Shown here piece after piece: positions 8,569 to 16,440 of a stretch of 64,000 bases of DNA (positions are counted from its first letter, which is position 1; every line of letters starts with the position of its first letter). The notes beneath the pieces were generated by a model. The model did no database searches. It was not told where the DNA came from and worked only from the letters and a program-made list of their open reading frames with translations. Where the stretch lies: positions 1 through 64,000 of the forward strand of contig DXHV01000063.1 of NCBI GenBank assembly GCA_019113165.1, given 5' to 3'. Position numbers and translations under genes: made by a program. The DNA is from Candidatus Desulfovibrio intestinipullorum. GTDB taxonomy: Bacteria; Desulfobacterota; Desulfovibrionia; Desulfovibrionales; Desulfovibrionaceae.

Positions 8569-9170
8569 GGAGTCCTCCAGGTAAAATATATGTTCTTGCC
8601 CGCTCGTTCCTGTCCCTGTCATACAGGCAGGGATAAGTAGACTGGAACAGGCCTTTGTTCACAATTACTCCAAAAATCGTGACACGGCAAGAGGATTGGA
8701 CCATTTGAGACGCCTCGTTTCAGGAAGGAATCAGGAAAATGGCGCCTGTTCAGGGAAAATTCACCATGCCCTGGTTCTGTTTCGGGGACGGCATTGATCC
8801 CAAAACAGATCCTTCATCCGCCCTGCCGTGTCCTTTCCCGCTCTGTCCAGTCACGCATTTTGCAGACACATCAGGGACAGTCGGCAGGGGCGTGGCGTGT
8901 TTCCGGCCCCGGGTACAGGCCTTGTGAGACGCGTTCCGACCGGTCTGTCTCATTTTCCGGGCATGGCCCAAGGGCTTGTTTCGGAAAGGAATTCCCCTTT
9001 TTTTTGCCACGCCTGTTCGTGATGATCCTGGTGATGATCTGCCCAGGCGTTGGTCTGCCCGTTCCCTGAAGCGGAAGACAGCCCCAAAAACATGCGTGAC
9101 ATTTGTGGCCGTTGCTGTCAGCCTGCTGGCAGGCATCTTCACATCAAATAGCCTTGCAGGGAGGATCTTC
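8569..9170. other. Divergent 600-bp intergenic region between fdhA and the DUF362 gene
   Basis: No gene recognised. It must contain the fdhA promoter (minus strand) and that of the DUF362 gene (plus strand). The DUF362 frame stays open back to 8976, but without a ribosome-binding site there. No convincing -35/-10 pair or known operator was found. Confidence 0.5.
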
Positions 9171-10121
9171 ATGTCTCAGGAAGCACCGGACTCGGCCATT
9201 GCCGTCTGTCTTGCCAGATGCCCGGCCAGCGAGACTGCGGCACAGATTCTGCCGGACCTTCTGGACAGGGCAGAGCTCTGGGGCGGCCGATCCCTGCACG
9301 GACTGCGCATCCTTGTCAAACCCAATCTCCTGCGCAATAGTGCCCTGGCCTGCACGGATCCCCATGTGGTTGCCGCCGTCTGCCAGTGGCTGCTGGAGGC
9401 AGGCGCCAGTGTGGTTGTGGCCGATTCTCCGGGCTTTGGCACTGCCCGCAGCGTGGCCAGGGACACAGGCCTCAGCGCCGCTCTGGCACGACTGGGCCTT
9501 GCGGTGCAGCCCATGGCCAGGGGAGAGCCGATGCGTCTCTCCACCGGTTCGGTCATCCTGATTTCCAGGACGGCCCTGGAGGCAGACCTGATCCTGTCCG
9601 TGCCGAAGGTCAAGGCGCACAGCCAGATGCGGCTTTCCCTGTCCTGCAAGAATCTCTACGGCTGCGTGCCAGGCCTCTACAAGGCCTTCTACCACACTCG
9701 CGAGGGCGACGATCCCGGGCACTTTGCGGCCATGCAGGCAGCTCTGCTTCACGCCCTGCCGCCCGTGGCTGCCGTGGCGGACGGCATCGTTGCCATGCAC
9801 AGGACAGGACCGTCTGGAGGCGATGCCTTTCCCCTGGGGCTTGTTGCCGCCTCCTCCAGCCCCGTGGCCCTGGACGAGGTGCTCTGCCATGTGCTGGGGC
9901 AGGAGCCCGTGAACATTCCCCTGCAGAAGGCCCTCATGGACGCAGGCCACAGGGACTGCGAAAGCCAGGGCCGTCTCCGCCGCTATCCCCTGCTTCGGCC
10001 GGAAGAGGTTGCCCGCACAGACTTCCTTGTTCCGGTCCATCTCATGCACACATCCTTCAAGCCCATGCGACTGCTGCGCAGCTGCTGCATTCGCCTGTGG
10101 AAGGAATACGTTGTCCGCTAG
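9171..10121 (+). CDS. DUF362 domain-containing protein
   Basis: 316 residues. The sequence LHGLRILVKPNLLRN, then DPHVVAAVCQWLLEAGASVVVADSPGF, then LILSVPKVKAHSQMRLSLSC with KNLYG and PG, follows the DUF362 family order throughout. The family is of uncertain biochemical role. Many members carry an added ferredoxin domain, which is absent here. The start is the ATG at 9171 with AGGGAGG 6 bp upstream; a longer open frame back to 8976 lacks such a site. The next gene, thiE, begins 48 bp downstream on the same strand and may be co-transcribed. Confidence 0.85.
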   Translation: MSQEAPDSAIAVCLARCPASETAAQILPDLLDRAELWGGRSLHGLRILVKPNLLRNSALACTDPHVVAAVCQWLLEAGASVVVADSPGFGTARSVARDTGLSAALARLGLAVQPMARGEPMRLSTGSVILISRTALEADLILSVPKVKAHSQMRLSLSCKNLYGCVPGLYKAFYHTREGDDPGHFAAMQAALLHALPPVAAVADGIVAMHRTGPSGGDAFPLGLVAASSSPVALDEVLCHVLGQEPVNIPLQKALMDAGHRDCESQGRLRRYPLLRPEEVARTDFLVPVHLMHTSFKPMRLLRSCCIRLWKEYVVR

Positions 10122-10169
10122 ACTGCCGTCCTGCATCAGCCGGCAGGTAATGTTTTGAGGAGGTCAGCA

Positions 10170-10805
10170 ATGCCAGTCATTCTTCCGGGACAGACAGATC
10201 TCTATGCCCTTACGGATGAGGGCCTTTCCCGCGGCCGCAGCCTTGAGGAAGTGGCCAGAGCCCTGCTCGGTGCAGGCATACGCATCCTGCAGTACAGGGA
10301 AAAAAGAAAAAAGGACGGCGAAAAGCTGGAGCAGTGCCGCCTGCTGCGCCGGATTACCAGGGAATACAATGCCTGCTTCATTATAGATGATCATGTGGAC
10401 ATCGCCATGCTCTGCGAAGCGGACGGCGTGCATGTGGGCCAGGAGGACATCCCGCTGACCGATGTGCGTGCGCTTGTGGGCAGCAGCATGTGCATTGGCG
10501 TCTCCACCCATGCGCCCGAGCAGGCCCTGGCCGCAGTGCAGGGCGGAGCAGACTACATTGGCGTGGGGCCGGTCTATGCCACTCAGACCAAGGAAGACGT
10601 CTGCGCGCCGGTGGGCCTCAACTACGTGGACTGGGTGAGCAGCCATATTTCCCTGCCCTTTGTGTGCATTGGCGGCATCAAGGCACACAACATCCATGAA
10701 GTGGTCGCCCATGGCGGCACATGCTGCGCTCTGGTGTCGGAATTTGTGTCTGCAGACGACATAGCACAGGCCGTGGAGAAGGTACGCCGGGCCATGCACG
10801 GCTAG
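10170..10805 (+). CDS. thiE: Thiamine-phosphate synthase
   Basis: 211 residues of a TIM barrel that joins HMP-PP and thiazole phosphate to make thiamine phosphate. Family motifs seen in order: LYALTDEGL (N-terminal strand), ILQYREKRK (phosphate contact), FIIDDHVDIAMLCEADGVHVGQED (Mg-pyrophosphate loop), ADYIGVGPVYATQTKEDV, and FVCIGGIKAHNI. The ATG at 10170 is preceded by AGGAGG at 10158-10163. A TTG at 10155 is in frame but would lie before that site. No TPP riboswitch was seen upstream. A bidirectional terminator follows. Confidence 0.93.
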   Translation: MPVILPGQTDLYALTDEGLSRGRSLEEVARALLGAGIRILQYREKRKKDGEKLEQCRLLRRITREYNACFIIDDHVDIAMLCEADGVHVGQEDIPLTDVRALVGSSMCIGVSTHAPEQALAAVQGGADYIGVGPVYATQTKEDVCAPVGLNYVDWVSSHISLPFVCIGGIKAHNIHEVVAHGGTCCALVSEFVSADDIAQAVEKVRRAMHG

Positions 10806-10880
10806 GGACGTCTCCTTGGGACGTTCCCAAGAGGCGCCAAAGGCACGCCGCGCCCGTCACTTTTCAGCCCGAACAAAAAG

Positions 10881-10928
10881 AGGATCCTCAAGGTGCAGAC
10901 CAAGGTCTGAACATGAGGATCCTTTTTT
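10881..10928 (+). terminator. Bidirectional rho-independent terminator
   Basis: Perfect 10-bp stem AGGATCCTCA / TGAGGATCCT (10881-10890 / 10914-10923) with an inner CAGACC/GGTCTG pairing. T-run 10922-10928 on the plus strand, and a T-run on the minus strand from the A-run just upstream. It serves thiE and the convergent lipoprotein gene. Confidence 0.9.
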
Positions 10929-10983
10929 GTCTTCCTGTGTGCCACTGCAGGCAGATTCCTTTTGTGCGGCGCCTGTCCTTTGC

Positions 10984-11706
10984 CTAGCCCCTGTTCCTGC
11001 TCTTTCTTTTCTTGCTGGCCTTCTTCTTGGTCTTGCGCACGGATTTCTTCTTTTTGGTCACGGTGGTGGGCTTGTAGAACTTGGCATCCTCGCTGGAGGC
11101 GGCAATGCCTGCTATGTCTTCGGCCAGGGCCTCTTCCATGGCATGCCCCTTAAGGACCTCCTCGTGGGCGGTGACAAGGCCTATGCGCACCTGGGTGCTG
11201 CTTTTCTTGTTGCGCGAGGAAATGTTGCGTAATTGTGCGTTTTTGCCTGGTGCCGTACGCCGCACCAGGAGCAGATCGGCCACAAGCACGCTCTCCTTGC
11301 CCTGCAGGGAGGGAAGGGCGGCATCGTAGCCTGCCCTGACGCAGGTCTGCAGGTCCTGTCTGTTGCCGTGACCCTTGTAGAGGATCTTCAGGGAAATGAT
11401 GCGTTCAGCCTTGCTGGGCTGTTCCGTGAGGGTGAAGTTGTGCTGGAGCAGGACGCGTTCCAGGCGTGCCTTGAGAAGCCCCGAGAGATGCTGCTGATCA
11501 CTGATGGTAATGAAGGCTGCTTCCTTGTTGGCATTGCGCATGGGCTGCACGGGAACGGAGTGGAAGAAGGCCAGATCCGCAGGCGGAGCCGGATGCTCCA
11601 CTTCCCGGGCCAGACGGCCCTTGGCGGAATGCGAGGGGCAGGCCGTCAGGGTCAGGCACAGGGCGACAAGAAAGGCAAGGTGCAGAATCTGTGTGCAGGG
11701 GCGCAT
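10984..11706 (-). CDS. Predicted lipoprotein with a lysine/arginine-rich C-terminal tail
   Basis: 240 residues. The signal peptide ends in the lipobox LTAC with lipidated Cys23. The middle (about 60-200) is a soluble domain of unknown family containing AFITISDQQHLSGLLKARLERVL. The last 25 residues are almost entirely Lys, Arg and Ser (KKKKSVRKTKKKASKKRK). Such a tail could bind lipopolysaccharide, nucleic acid or peptidoglycan. ATG at 11706 is preceded by GAGGAG; an ATG 12 nt upstream has no such site. It is convergent with thiE and 69 bp downstream of another lipoprotein gene, with which it shares resemblance to TraT-type surface lipoproteins. I do not recognise it specifically. Confidence 0.6.
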   Translation of the reverse strand: MRPCTQILHLAFLVALCLTLTACPSHSAKGRLAREVEHPAPPADLAFFHSVPVQPMRNANKEAAFITISDQQHLSGLLKARLERVLLQHNFTLTEQPSKAERIISLKILYKGHGNRQDLQTCVRAGYDAALPSLQGKESVLVADLLLVRRTAPGKNAQLRNISSRNKKSSTQVRIGLVTAHEEVLKGHAMEEALAEDIAGIAASSEDAKFYKPTTVTKKKKSVRKTKKKASKKRKSRNRG

Positions 11707-11775
11707 GGTTCTCCTCATTGAAGGCGGTATGCCGGGGCAGGGCAGGGCTGGGGCTCAGGGGCGCTCAGGCTGCAC

Positions 11776-12465
11776 TCAGCGTCGGCCGGAAAGGCTTGTG
11801 GCTATGTCCTGGCCCAGGGTGTTCTTGAGAGCGGCTTCGGCCTCCTCCCTCTTCATGCCCATGCCCTGCGCCGTCCCGGAATAGGCCTGGGGGTCGGCAT
11901 CTTCGCCCTGGCGAGCAATGGTGACATCGGCGGTCAGGGCCCAGGTGTTTCGTGTGTCCGCACCGGCAACGGTCACGCCAAGGCCCACGGCGGCACCGAC
12001 GCCTGCGCCGATCAGGGCGCCTTCCCGGTAGCCGGCAAGGCTGCCAATGGCAATGCCTAAGGTCGTGGCCATGGCCGTGTTGGCAAGGCCTCTGGTGGCG
12101 TCTATTTCCCTGTCGCCCACGGCAACAAGGGCAAGATCCCGGACCGCCACATCAATGACAATGTCCGCGCTGTGGCGGTTGTCCGCAGGAATCAGGGAGC
12201 AGTCGCTCTGCAGATAGCCCACTATCAGGGAGCTTAAATCATCATTGAAGGCGGCTTCTCCGCCCGTCACCTTCACATATACGTATTCGTCGGCGTGAGC
12301 CGGAAAGGCGGTCAGTCGCGGCTGTCCGGAAGCTCCGGGATCGCCATGGGGGGCTTCCCTTGAGGAACAGCCGGCACAAAGGACGAGCGCCATGAGGACA
12401 AGAGCCAGGGGAAGACACAGAACCGAAGCTCGGCGCCAGGAAGGAAAAGGGGAAGGACACAGCAT
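11776..12465 (-). CDS. TraT-like lipoprotein with glycine-zipper
   Basis: 229 residues. The signal peptide is followed by the lipobox LCAGC with Cys33. Residues about 145-185 form a Gly/Ala-rich hydrophobic segment (GIAIGSLAGYREGALIGAGV) typical of glycine-zipper outer-membrane lipoproteins such as TraT, which block surface exclusion or complement. The rest has alternating strands. Start ATG at 12465 after AGAGAGG. It precedes the Lys-tailed lipoprotein on the same strand, probably as one unit. The family call rests on overall layout, not on a decisive motif. Confidence 0.6.
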   Translation of the reverse strand: MLCPSPFPSWRRASVLCLPLALVLMALVLCAGCSSREAPHGDPGASGQPRLTAFPAHADEYVYVKVTGGEAAFNDDLSSLIVGYLQSDCSLIPADNRHSADIVIDVAVRDLALVAVGDREIDATRGLANTAMATTLGIAIGSLAGYREGALIGAGVGAAVGLGVTVAGADTRNTWALTADVTIARQGEDADPQAYSGTAQGMGMKREEAEAALKNTLGQDIATSLSGRR

Positions 12466-12639
12466 ACGCAAGGCCTCTCTAGCAGGTTCGGGGGTCGGAT
12501 ATTGTGTGCAAGTATCCTGAATGCTGTAACAAAAGCAGAATGTTCTGTCCAGCACAACCTTTTTCGGCTCAAGGCTTTCGTCTGCCCTTGACCTGTACAA
12601 TTTTTTTCGTATTCTCCCGGCCAAACAATCGGGGGTACT

Positions 12640-14871
12640 ATGCCAAAAAGCCTAATCATTGTGGAATCTCCAGCCAAGGTCAAAACCATACGCAAGTTCC
12701 TGGGGCCAGAGTATCTGGTGGAAGCCAGTGTCGGACATGTGCGGGACCTGCCCTCCAGCACGCTGGGCGTGGACGAGGCGCATGGCTTTGAGCCGCACTA
12801 CGAGATCATTCCCGGCAAGGAAAAGGTCGTCAGCGAGCTGAAGTCCGCTGCCGGCAAGGTGGACACGGTCTATCTTGCCCCCGACCCGGACCGCGAGGGA
12901 GAGGCCATTGCCTGGCATGTATCCTGTCTTCTGAAGGACAAGGCTCACGACATCAAGAGAATTCAGTTCAATGAAATTACCGCCAGAGCCGTCAAGGAGG
13001 CCCTGGAGCATCCGCGGGACGTGGACGAGAACCTGGTCCATGCCCAGCAGGCACGCCGCATTCTGGACAGGCTGGTCGGCTACAAGATTTCCCCCCTGCT
13101 CTGGAAGACCGTCAAGCGGGGCATTTCCGCAGGCCGCGTGCAGTCCGTGGCCCTGCGGCTCATTGTGGACAGGGAACAGGAGCGGGAACGCTTCGAGCCC
13201 GTGGAGTTCTGGAACTTTTATGCCTTCTGCAGGGGCCAGGACGAGCTGGAATTTCGTCTTGAGCTGACCAGGCGCAAGGGCAAAAAGATTGTCATCTCCA
13301 GTGCCGGCGAGGCAGAGGCCCTGGAAAGGGATCTGCAGGGCAAGCCCTTTGTGGTCACAAGCATAGAGAGCAAGAAGCGCGAGAAGCAGCCTCAGCCTCC
13401 CTTCATCACCTCCACCCTGCAGCAGACGGCCAACCAGCGCCTCGGCTACTCGGCCCGCCGGACCATGGGCATAGCCCAGCGCCTGTACGAAGGCATTGAG
13501 ATGGGCGACGGCAACAGCACGGCACTCATCACCTATATGCGCACGGACTCGACGCGCATTTCCGAAGAGGCCCAGGCTGCGGCAGCCACCTTCATCAGCC
13601 AGACCTACGGAGAAGACTACCTGCCCGGCAAGAAGCGCGAGTTCAAGGTGCGTGCCTCTGCCCAGGACGCCCACGAAGCCATACGGCCCGTGGACGTGAA
13701 CGTTACCCCGGATGTGGTCCGGGAAAACCTGACGGCAGAGCAGTATAATGTCTACAAGCTCATCTGGTCCCGTTTCGTGGCCTCGCAGATGGCAGCAGCC
13801 GTCTATCTGGACACGAGCATCGTGGCCGCCTGTGCAGACACGGAATGGCAGACCAGGGGACAGCGTCAGCTTTTTGACGGCTGGCAGAAGGTGCTGCCCG
13901 GTGACAAGGATTCCCTGGTGCCCGAACTGGCCAGGGACGAGCAGCTCACCCTGGTGCGCCTGGACAAGGAGCAGAAGTTTACCCAGCCGCCGGCCCGCTT
14001 TTCCGAAGCAAGCCTTGTGCGCACACTGGAAGAACTGGGCATAGGCAGACCCTCGACCTATGCGACCATCATTTCCACCCTGGAAGACCGGGGGTATGTG
14101 GAAAAGAAGGAACGCTCCTTCGTGCCGACGGAGCTCGGGCGGGTTGTCTGCCAGCAGCTGCTCGAATGCTTCAGCCGTCTGATGGACGTGCATTTCACGG
14201 CCGAGATGGAGGGCGCCCTGGACAAGGTGGCCGAAGGCCAGGAGGGCTGGGACGAGCTCCTGGAAAAATTTGCCACGGACTTCAATCCGACCCTGGCCAG
14301 CGCAGCAAAGAACATGAAGAGCTACAAGGGCGGCATGGAAACGGACTTGCGCTGTCCCGAGTGCGGGGAACCGCTGCTCATCCGTTTTGGCAAGGCTGGT
14401 CCCTTCCTGACCTGCAAGACCTATCCGGACTGCAAGTTCAGCAGCAACTTTGTGCGTGACGAGCACGGGCATCTGGTCATTGCCCAGGTTCAGCACGTCG
14501 TGGTGGGCATCTGCCCGGACTGCGGATCCGATCTTGTAATCAAGAAGTCCAAGACAGGCAGCCGCTTCATTGCCTGCTCCGCCTACCCCAAGTGCCGCTA
14601 TGCCAAGCCCTATACGACCCATGTGACCTGTCCCGCCTGCGGCAAGGGCGAGCTTGTGGAAAAGAGCTCCAAGAAGGGCAAGATCTTTTATGCCTGCTCG
14701 TCCTATCCTGCCTGCGACTTTGCCCTGTGGAACGAGCCCGTGCCCGAGACCTGCCCGGACTGCGGCTCGCCCTATCTCGTCATCCGCAAGACCAGGCAGA
14801 GCTCTGTCCTGGCCTGCCCGAACAGGGAGTGCGGCTATACGCGCTCGGCCCTGGAAGAAGGCACGGAGTAG
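12640..14871 (+). CDS. topA: DNA topoisomerase I
   Basis: 743 residues. TOPRIM domain at the N terminus (MPKSLIIVESPAKVKTI, DPDREGEAIAWH), then the type IA core with the catalytic tyrosine at 299 in ITYMRTDSTR. The C terminus carries four zinc-ribbon modules (CPECGE, CPDCGS, CPACGK, CPDCGS) in the last 170 residues. It relaxes negative supercoils. ATG at 12640 lies close to an AT-rich segment that probably holds the promoter. No clear terminator was found after the gene. Confidence 0.97.
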   Translation: MPKSLIIVESPAKVKTIRKFLGPEYLVEASVGHVRDLPSSTLGVDEAHGFEPHYEIIPGKEKVVSELKSAAGKVDTVYLAPDPDREGEAIAWHVSCLLKDKAHDIKRIQFNEITARAVKEALEHPRDVDENLVHAQQARRILDRLVGYKISPLLWKTVKRGISAGRVQSVALRLIVDREQERERFEPVEFWNFYAFCRGQDELEFRLELTRRKGKKIVISSAGEAEALERDLQGKPFVVTSIESKKREKQPQPPFITSTLQQTANQRLGYSARRTMGIAQRLYEGIEMGDGNSTALITYMRTDSTRISEEAQAAAATFISQTYGEDYLPGKKREFKVRASAQDAHEAIRPVDVNVTPDVVRENLTAEQYNVYKLIWSRFVASQMAAAVYLDTSIVAACADTEWQTRGQRQLFDGWQKVLPGDKDSLVPELARDEQLTLVRLDKEQKFTQPPARFSEASLVRTLEELGIGRPSTYATIISTLEDRGYVEKKERSFVPTELGRVVCQQLLECFSRLMDVHFTAEMEGALDKVAEGQEGWDELLEKFATDFNPTLASAAKNMKSYKGGMETDLRCPECGEPLLIRFGKAGPFLTCKTYPDCKFSSNFVRDEHGHLVIAQVQHVVVGICPDCGSDLVIKKSKTGSRFIACSAYPKCRYAKPYTTHVTCPACGKGELVEKSSKKGKIFYACSSYPACDFALWNEPVPETCPDCGSPYLVIRKTRQSSVLACPNRECGYTRSALEEGTE

Positions 14872-15034
14872 GGGGAAGCTGGGTACGGACAAGGCCTGGA
14901 CCTGTGAAGACGAGGACAGGGCGGGAAAGTCGGCATGTTCATGCCTTCAAAGGCCTCTTTTCCTGCTGTCTCACAGGCTGGCACCTGCCTGGATTCTGAA
15001 ATAAAAAAGTAACAATCCCAACAGTGTATGTAGC

Positions 15035-15063
15035 TTGACGGAATTAGTACATTGTACTAATCT
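15035..15063 (+). promoter_or_regulatory. Efflux-operon promoter with a palindromic operator in its spacer
   Basis: TTGACG (15035-15040) and TAATCT (15058-15063) are separated by 17 bp. The spacer and -10 are covered by the perfect palindrome ATTAGTACA-T-TGTACTAAT (15043-15061). This is the expected placement of a TetR- or MarR-type repressor site on an RND efflux operon. No regulator gene lies next to it in the window. The rest of the 428-bp gap after topA shows nothing further. Confidence 0.7.
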
Positions 15064-15299
15064 CGTCTACCTTCAAGTCTGCAAGGATGTGAAAAAATAT
15101 TTTCAGCAATCATGCCCAGAGGTTAGGGATATGGAATACGTACTGCCAAGCGCTTGTGATCACGGAGGAAAAAAGACCGTATCTCAAGGCTTTGCTGTTT
15201 GCCTTTCTTGGTGAAGTGTGTTCTACACTGCCGTTACGCAGCGCTCCAGGCGTTTTACCATATCAAGATATTTCTGATCAGAGAGTGGAGATCTCAAGC

Positions 15300-16421
15300 A
15301 TGCGATATTACCTTTCATTAATGTGTGTCCTGCTGGTGAGTCTTGGCCTTGTCGGCTGCAAGGGCGAGGAACAGGCAGGTGGACCACAGCAGGTTCCCTA
15401 TGTGAAGGTCAAGGATATCAAGGCCGAGAATGTGGCGTGGCCTGCAGAATATCAGGCTACGGCCGCAGGCTCCCGAGCCGTGGACGTCCGTGCTCGTGTC
15501 CAGGGAATTATAGAGAAGCGTCTCTACAAGGAAGGCAGCTTCATCAAGGAAGGCCAGCTCATGTTCCAGATTGAGCGCGATCAGTACGAGGCCGCCTATG
15601 ACGAGGCCCGTGCCGCCTTCATGAACGCAGAGCGCGAATGGAAGCGAGTCCGTCCCCTGTACAAGGCCAATGCCGTGTCCCAGAAGGAACGCGACACGGC
15701 GCTCTCCAACTATGAGAGCACCAAGGCTGCCCTGCGCCAGGCCAAGATCAATCTGGACTACTGTCAGGTCGTTGCCCCTGTTTCCGGCTTTACCTCCAAG
15801 GAAGCCGTGACCCCCGGCAACCTGGTGGCCAACAACACCCTGCTCACCACCGTGAATCAGACCGATCCCATGTACATCGACTTCTCCATTTCTGCGCCCG
15901 AGCGCCTGAAGCGCCTGCAGCTGGAACGCGAAGGCCGTCTCATGACGCCTGCCATGGGCATCTACGACGCCCGTCTCAAGCTTCTTGACGGCCGCATGTA
16001 CGACAAGATGGGCTTCATCGACTTCATCGATTCCCAGGTGCAGCCCACAACCGGTGTCATCAGCGCCAGAGCCACCTTCCCCAACAGCGACAATACCATC
16101 ATGCCGGGCCAGTACGTGCGCGTCTACATGGATGGCGACGTTCTCATCAAGGCCGTGCTCATTCCCCAGTCCAGCCTTTCCATCACCGAGGACGGCACCT
16201 TTGTCATGGTTGTCGGCAAGGACAACAAGGTCAAGCGTACCAGGGTGCAGGTCAGCATTTCCATTGGCGACAATTATCTTGTGGACAGTGGCCTCAAGGG
16301 CGGCGAGCGCATAGTGGTGGACGGCATCCTGAAGACCAGGGATGGCAGTCCTGTGCGCTACGACGATCCCAATGCACCTGCTGCTCCGGCCGAGGGCAAG
16401 AGTGCCGCCAGCGCACAGTAG
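15300..16421 (+). CDS. RND efflux periplasmic adaptor (AcrA/MexA family)
   Basis: 373 residues. The lipoprotein signal ends LGLVGC. Following domains: a lipoyl/barrel-sandwich half (VDVRARVQGIIEKRLYKEGS), an alpha-hairpin of about 60 residues with RVRPLYKANAVSQKERDTALSNY, the second lipoyl half (VVAPVSGFTSKEAVTPG), and beta-barrel and membrane-proximal domains (PGQYVRVYMDG). It bridges the inner-membrane pump and outer-membrane channel. ATG at 15300 after GGAG; the open frame upstream to 15156 overlaps the promoter leader and is not used. First gene of a three-gene operon. Confidence 0.93.
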   Translation: MRYYLSLMCVLLVSLGLVGCKGEEQAGGPQQVPYVKVKDIKAENVAWPAEYQATAAGSRAVDVRARVQGIIEKRLYKEGSFIKEGQLMFQIERDQYEAAYDEARAAFMNAEREWKRVRPLYKANAVSQKERDTALSNYESTKAALRQAKINLDYCQVVAPVSGFTSKEAVTPGNLVANNTLLTTVNQTDPMYIDFSISAPERLKRLQLEREGRLMTPAMGIYDARLKLLDGRMYDKMGFIDFIDSQVQPTTGVISARATFPNSDNTIMPGQYVRVYMDGDVLIKAVLIPQSSLSITEDGTFVMVVGKDNKVKRTRVQVSISIGDNYLVDSGLKGGERIVVDGILKTRDGSPVRYDDPNAPAAPAEGKSAASAQ

Positions 16422-16440
16422 GGCAGCGAGGTGAGCAAGT

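Noticed and set aside
8005..8622. fdhA as a pseudogene split by a stop
   Set aside because: The stop is TGA at the exact selenocysteine position, the frame is intact on both sides and a hairpin follows; recoding is the better reading.
8640..8720. Sigma-54 promoter upstream of fdhA (TGG...TTGC)
   Set aside because: The GG and GC elements are 12 nt apart rather than 10, and the rest of the -24 box does not match.
10100..10170. TPP riboswitch before thiE
   Set aside because: The gap after the DUF362 gene is only 48 bp and contains none of the conserved Thi-box sequence.
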